From the NCBI GenBank assembly GCA_002359055.1, contig DEQC01000027.1, positions 1-8,097 of the forward strand: a stretch of 8,097 nucleotides of DNA, in the 5' to 3' direction. The translations under genes were made by a program, and so were the position numbers. Positions 5,490 through 8,097 of this stretch are shown here, piece by piece. Positions within the stretch are counted from its first letter, which is position 1, and the number at the start of each line of letters is the position of its first letter. The notes beneath the pieces are model-generated. The model saw only the letters and a list, made by a program, of their open reading frames with translations, had not been told where the DNA came from and ran no database searches. This DNA is from Flavobacteriales bacterium UBA3376. GTDB taxonomy: Bacteria; Bacteroidota; Bacteroidia; Flavobacteriales; Weeksellaceae.

Positions 5490-6329
5490 ATGAGTTTGAG
5501 TATGGACGGAAAACGTATATTGTACGTAACTACAGAAATGGTTCCTTACTTTCCAGAAACTCCGATGTCAACTCAGTCTTTGGATATTCCAAAGGCCATG
5601 AGTTCTAATGGAGCAGATGTAAGGATTTTTATGCCAAGATTCGGCACAATCAACGAAAGAAGACATCAACTGCATGAAGTCATTCGTTTGTCAGGAATGA
5701 ATTTGATCATCAACGATATGGACCAACCTTTAATCATTAAGGTTGCTTCGGTTCCAGGTGAGAGAATGCAGGTTTACTTTATAGACAACGAGGAGTATTT
5801 CAAAAGAAAATCTGTATATGCTGATGGTGAGGGAAATTTGTTTAATGATAATGATGAGCGCTCGATTTTCTTTGCCAAAGGTGTTTTAGAAACCGTTAAA
5901 AAATTAAATTGGAAACCAGACGTAGTCCATGTATTGGGCTGGATGTCAAGTATGGTTCCTGCTTATTTGAAAGAATATTATGCAGATGACTCCTTTTTTG
6001 CTGACGCAAAAGTGGTGGTGTCATTGTTTGATAATGCTTTCGAAGGTGAGCTAAGTGCTGATGTTGCACAAAAACTTGCTTTTGACGGAATCGAAGGTGA
6101 AATTTCTGAATTGTTGAAAAAACCTGATTTTGAAGCCATCACTATGTCGGCTTTAAAATATGCAGATGCAGCAATTAAAGGAGAGGAATTTATACCTGAA
6201 GCCATAGAAAAGCACCTTGCTTCAACCGATATCCCAGTGTTGGATTATTGCCCTACAGATAGCATAGGTGAAGCATACAACGAATTTTATGCAGAAGAAT
6301 TATTGAATGAAAATACGGTAAATAATTGA
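5490..6329 (+). CDS. Short glycogen/starch synthase N-terminal (GT5-like) protein, probably non-catalytic
   Basis: This 279-residue protein matches only the N-terminal Rossmann half of GT5 glycogen synthases (about 470-490 residues). Recognisable segments are RILYVTTEMVPYF (9-21), MPRFGTINERRHQLHE (48-63), YFIDNEEYFKRK (96-107) and DERSIFFAKG (122-131). The K-T-G-G-L motif that binds ADP-glucose in GlgA is absent (MVPYFPETPMST instead), and the H-D-W-H equivalent reads HVLGWM (147-152). The C-terminal donor-binding domain is missing. Flavobacteria commonly carry such a short protein here, so it looks like a conserved form and not a fresh truncation. I chose ATG 5490 because the promoter lies upstream of it; ATG 5502 (MDGKRILYV) is also possible. 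Its TGA overlaps the next ATG by one base. The function is unknown; database names of glycogen synthase are probably misleading. Confidence 0.85.
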   Translation: MSLSMDGKRILYVTTEMVPYFPETPMSTQSLDIPKAMSSNGADVRIFMPRFGTINERRHQLHEVIRLSGMNLIINDMDQPLIIKVASVPGERMQVYFIDNEEYFKRKSVYADGEGNLFNDNDERSIFFAKGVLETVKKLNWKPDVVHVLGWMSSMVPAYLKEYYADDSFFADAKVVVSLFDNAFEGELSADVAQKLAFDGIEGEISELLKKPDFEAITMSALKYADAAIKGEEFIPEAIEKHLASTDIPVLDYCPTDSIGEAYNEFYAEELLNENTVNN

Positions 6330-7963
6330 TGAGAAAAACTCTGAATCTGGTTGCTGCAGTAATGTTTTGCGCAGTAGCTTTCATAAGTATTTCCTGTGAA
6401 GACGACATATCTGATGTAGGAAGCGGATTGTTAGATACAGGAGCCTCTGCAAACGCATATTTTGTAGATTTAATTGCTTATAACACAAACAATGACTCAA
6501 TTCGATCGGATGCAAAAGTGTTGCAAAATGCAGTAGTAGGCGTTTACGAAGACAATGTGTTCGGACGAACGAAAGCGAAATTTATCACTCAAGCGAGAAT
6601 GAGTAGAACGGAACCAAATTTTGGGTCCAATGCAGAAATGGATTCAGTGATACTTACTGTTCCTGTATTTTATAATAGAAATGATGTTGATGTAGATACG
6701 ACTTATTTGTATTTGAACGAAGGTGAAACGCCTTCCGATACAGCAACTATTCTATTGAAAAGAACCTATAAATTAGATTCAATTTACGGCAACACTTCCT
6801 TACCTATGACTTTGCAAGTAAGGGAAGTTGCCGAATATTTATATTCATTAGATTCAGTTTATTATTCCAACCCGAATTTATCTGCTTGTCAATCCTGCCC
6901 TAATATCAACGATATTCAGGTGTTTGATCAAGTTTTAGGGGAAGCTACTGTTGGTGATAAAATCATCACTCATCAAGTAGGAAAATTGGGTGAACTCGAA
7001 GGTGAACCCGCAGTTGGACTAAACATTAAACTGGACAAAGATTATTTCAAACAAAAATTCATTGAAAACCAAAATTCAATTGACCTGAGAGACCAAGCTT
7101 CTTTCATTAGAAACTTTTTTAGAGGAATTGAATTGAGCGTTGCCAACAATGAAGGCTTTTTGATGAATTTCAATTCCTCTTCAGCGGACTTTAGATTGAC
7201 CATGCATTATTCGTATGACAATCCAGCAGAAGATACCGGTGAAGATGATTACGAAGAGCGTTTGAGCAATTTGTTCTTCTTGGCTTTTTCGAGTGCTTGG
7301 TCGAGCCCTGCTGGACATAATGTTCAGGTGAATCAGTTTGAACACTCCAATAGAAGTAGCCAATTCGTTAATGCTTATACGAATCCAAACACTGAATTGG
7401 GCGATGCCAGACTTTATTTGGCAGGAATGGATGGAACGAAAACCATTATAAAACTCGATGAAGAACAACTCAATGAAGTGCGAAACAATGTTCAAAATAA
7501 CAATTGGGCAATCGTGGGTGCTGAGTTGAATTTCCATGTCGATGAAAGTTATGGTTTCAAAAAACCTCCATATCTGTTTGCTTGGCATTCGTTCAAAGAC
7601 GGAGAAAAGACAAAACAAGAAAACTTCTCCGACATCCGTAAGTTCTTCAATAGTTACCCTTATTTGGTTCAATTCAATCCAATGTATAATTACGATGCTG
7701 ATCCAAATACTTATACGATCAGAATCACAGATCATATCAAACGTATCGTTGAGAGAGATGAAGAATTCGAAGATGGAGAAATCATAGTGAGCGTAGGAAA
7801 CTTCTTATTGAACCCTGCCACAAGCTATGCGAATGTTTACAATGTAAATATGCCTTATCTCAATGACAGAGCATTCAATCCACATCGTGTAGTTCTTCAT
7901 GGAAGCAACAGCGAACAAGAAGACAAAAGAGTAAAACTGAAGATATATTACACCAAAAACTAA
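6329..7963 (+). CDS. DUF4270 family lipoprotein
   Basis: This 544-residue exported lipoprotein is typical of Bacteroidota. The N-terminus has a basic start (MRKTLN), a hydrophobic core and a Cys at about residue 23 in FISISC, a slightly imperfect lipobox because the -3 residue is Ser. The Cys is followed by EDD, an acidic run resembling lipoprotein export signals that send flavobacterial lipoproteins to the cell surface. The DVGSGLLDTGASANAYFVD region after the Cys, followed by a long beta-rich body, fits DUF4270. A CQSC pair occurs at about 187-190. ATG 6329 was preferred over the in-frame TTG 6326 because it forms a TGATG overlap with the upstream stop, implying translational coupling. The gene is 12 bases from glmS. 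Molecular function is unknown. Confidence 0.88.
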   Translation: MRKTLNLVAAVMFCAVAFISISCEDDISDVGSGLLDTGASANAYFVDLIAYNTNNDSIRSDAKVLQNAVVGVYEDNVFGRTKAKFITQARMSRTEPNFGSNAEMDSVILTVPVFYNRNDVDVDTTYLYLNEGETPSDTATILLKRTYKLDSIYGNTSLPMTLQVREVAEYLYSLDSVYYSNPNLSACQSCPNINDIQVFDQVLGEATVGDKIITHQVGKLGELEGEPAVGLNIKLDKDYFKQKFIENQNSIDLRDQASFIRNFFRGIELSVANNEGFLMNFNSSSADFRLTMHYSYDNPAEDTGEDDYEERLSNLFFLAFSSAWSSPAGHNVQVNQFEHSNRSSQFVNAYTNPNTELGDARLYLAGMDGTKTIIKLDEEQLNEVRNNVQNNNWAIVGAELNFHVDESYGFKKPPYLFAWHSFKDGEKTKQENFSDIRKFFNSYPYLVQFNPMYNYDADPNTYTIRITDHIKRIVERDEEFEDGEIIVSVGNFLLNPATSYANVYNVNMPYLNDRAFNPHRVVLHGSNSEQEDKRVKLKIYYTKN

Positions 7964-7975
7964 AACCAATATTAT

Positions 7976-8097
7976 ATGTGTGGAATAGTTGGTTATTTAG
8001 GGCATAGAGATGCCTATCCTATCATTATCAATGGATTGAAAAGACTCGAATATCGAGGATATGATAGCGCAGGAATAGTGATAGCAGACGAAAGTGA
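7976..8097 (+). CDS. glmS: Glucosamine-fructose-6-phosphate aminotransferase, N-terminal part
   Basis: The first 40 codons are present before the window ends. MCGIVGYLG at the start gives Cys2, the glutaminase nucleophile exposed after Met removal, and LKRLEYRGYDSAGI (about 22-35) is the highly conserved GlmS glutamine-amidotransferase segment. The enzyme makes glucosamine-6-phosphate from fructose-6-phosphate and glutamine, the first step toward UDP-GlcNAc for peptidoglycan and LPS. It begins 12 bases after the DUF4270 stop on the same strand, so it is probably in the same operon. No glmS ribozyme or hairpin fits in this short gap. Confidence 0.96.
   Translation, partial: MCGIVGYLGHRDAYPIIINGLKRLEYRGYDSAGIVIADES

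Noticed and set aside
6326..6328. TTG at 6326 as start of the DUF4270 lipoprotein
   Set aside because: ATG 6329 immediately follows, fits a normal signal peptide and gives the common TGATG coupling.
7181..7735. Minus-strand 184-codon open frame
   Set aside because: It lies wholly inside the DUF4270 gene, resembles no known protein, and the plus-strand gene is well supported.
7964..7975. glmS ribozyme or riboswitch upstream of glmS
   Set aside because: Only 12 bases separate the DUF4270 stop from the glmS start, too little for any structured regulatory RNA.

Overview
The window looks like chromosomal DNA of a Bacteroidota member, most likely class Flavobacteriia. The evidence is low G+C, several upstream boxes matching the Bacteroidota sigma-A -7 consensus TAnnTTTG, few Shine-Dalgarno sequences, a DUF4270 lipoprotein, and the gene neighbourhood glmS / DUF4270 / short GT5 protein / panC / panD / flippase-like membrane protein / radA, which I recall as typical of Flavobacteriia (not checked by search).

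Left end (1-1014), accessory and decaying. A short RHS-core remnant (118-333) has an unusually GC-rich centre and loses RHS similarity in mid-motif. Facing it on the minus strand is a type II toxin-antitoxin pair: an acidic 71-aa antitoxin (621-836) overlapping a RelE/ParE-family toxin (336-631). The toxin frame is broken by one base in an A7 run, and that run also forms an A_AAA_AAA slippery heptamer in the correct phase.

Minus-strand housekeeping block (1015-5388). Read in transcription order it is panC, panD, a UPF0104/LPG-synthase-TM-like membrane protein, radA, dodecin, then a hotdog acyl-CoA thioesterase. Short gaps suggest panC to dodecin can be one transcript ending at a hairpin at 1437-1465. 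Perfect -7 boxes before panD, radA and the thioesterase suggest internal or separate starts. PanC and PanD make pantothenate for CoA. RadA is a recombination and branch-migration ATPase. Dodecin stores flavin. The thioesterase hydrolyses acyl-CoA.

Plus-strand block (5490-8097). A short GT5 N-terminal protein overlaps by one base (TGATG) a DUF4270 lipoprotein, which is followed 12 bases later by glmS, cut by the window edge. This looks like an envelope or sugar-related operon. Its promoter and the panC promoter are interlocked in one nearly symmetric 49-bp segment (5418-5466), so the two operons probably compete for RNA polymerase.

I see no clearly new multi-gene system. The points most worth checking are the frameshifted toxin, the interlocked divergent promoters, and the GT5 protein that lacks catalytic motifs.
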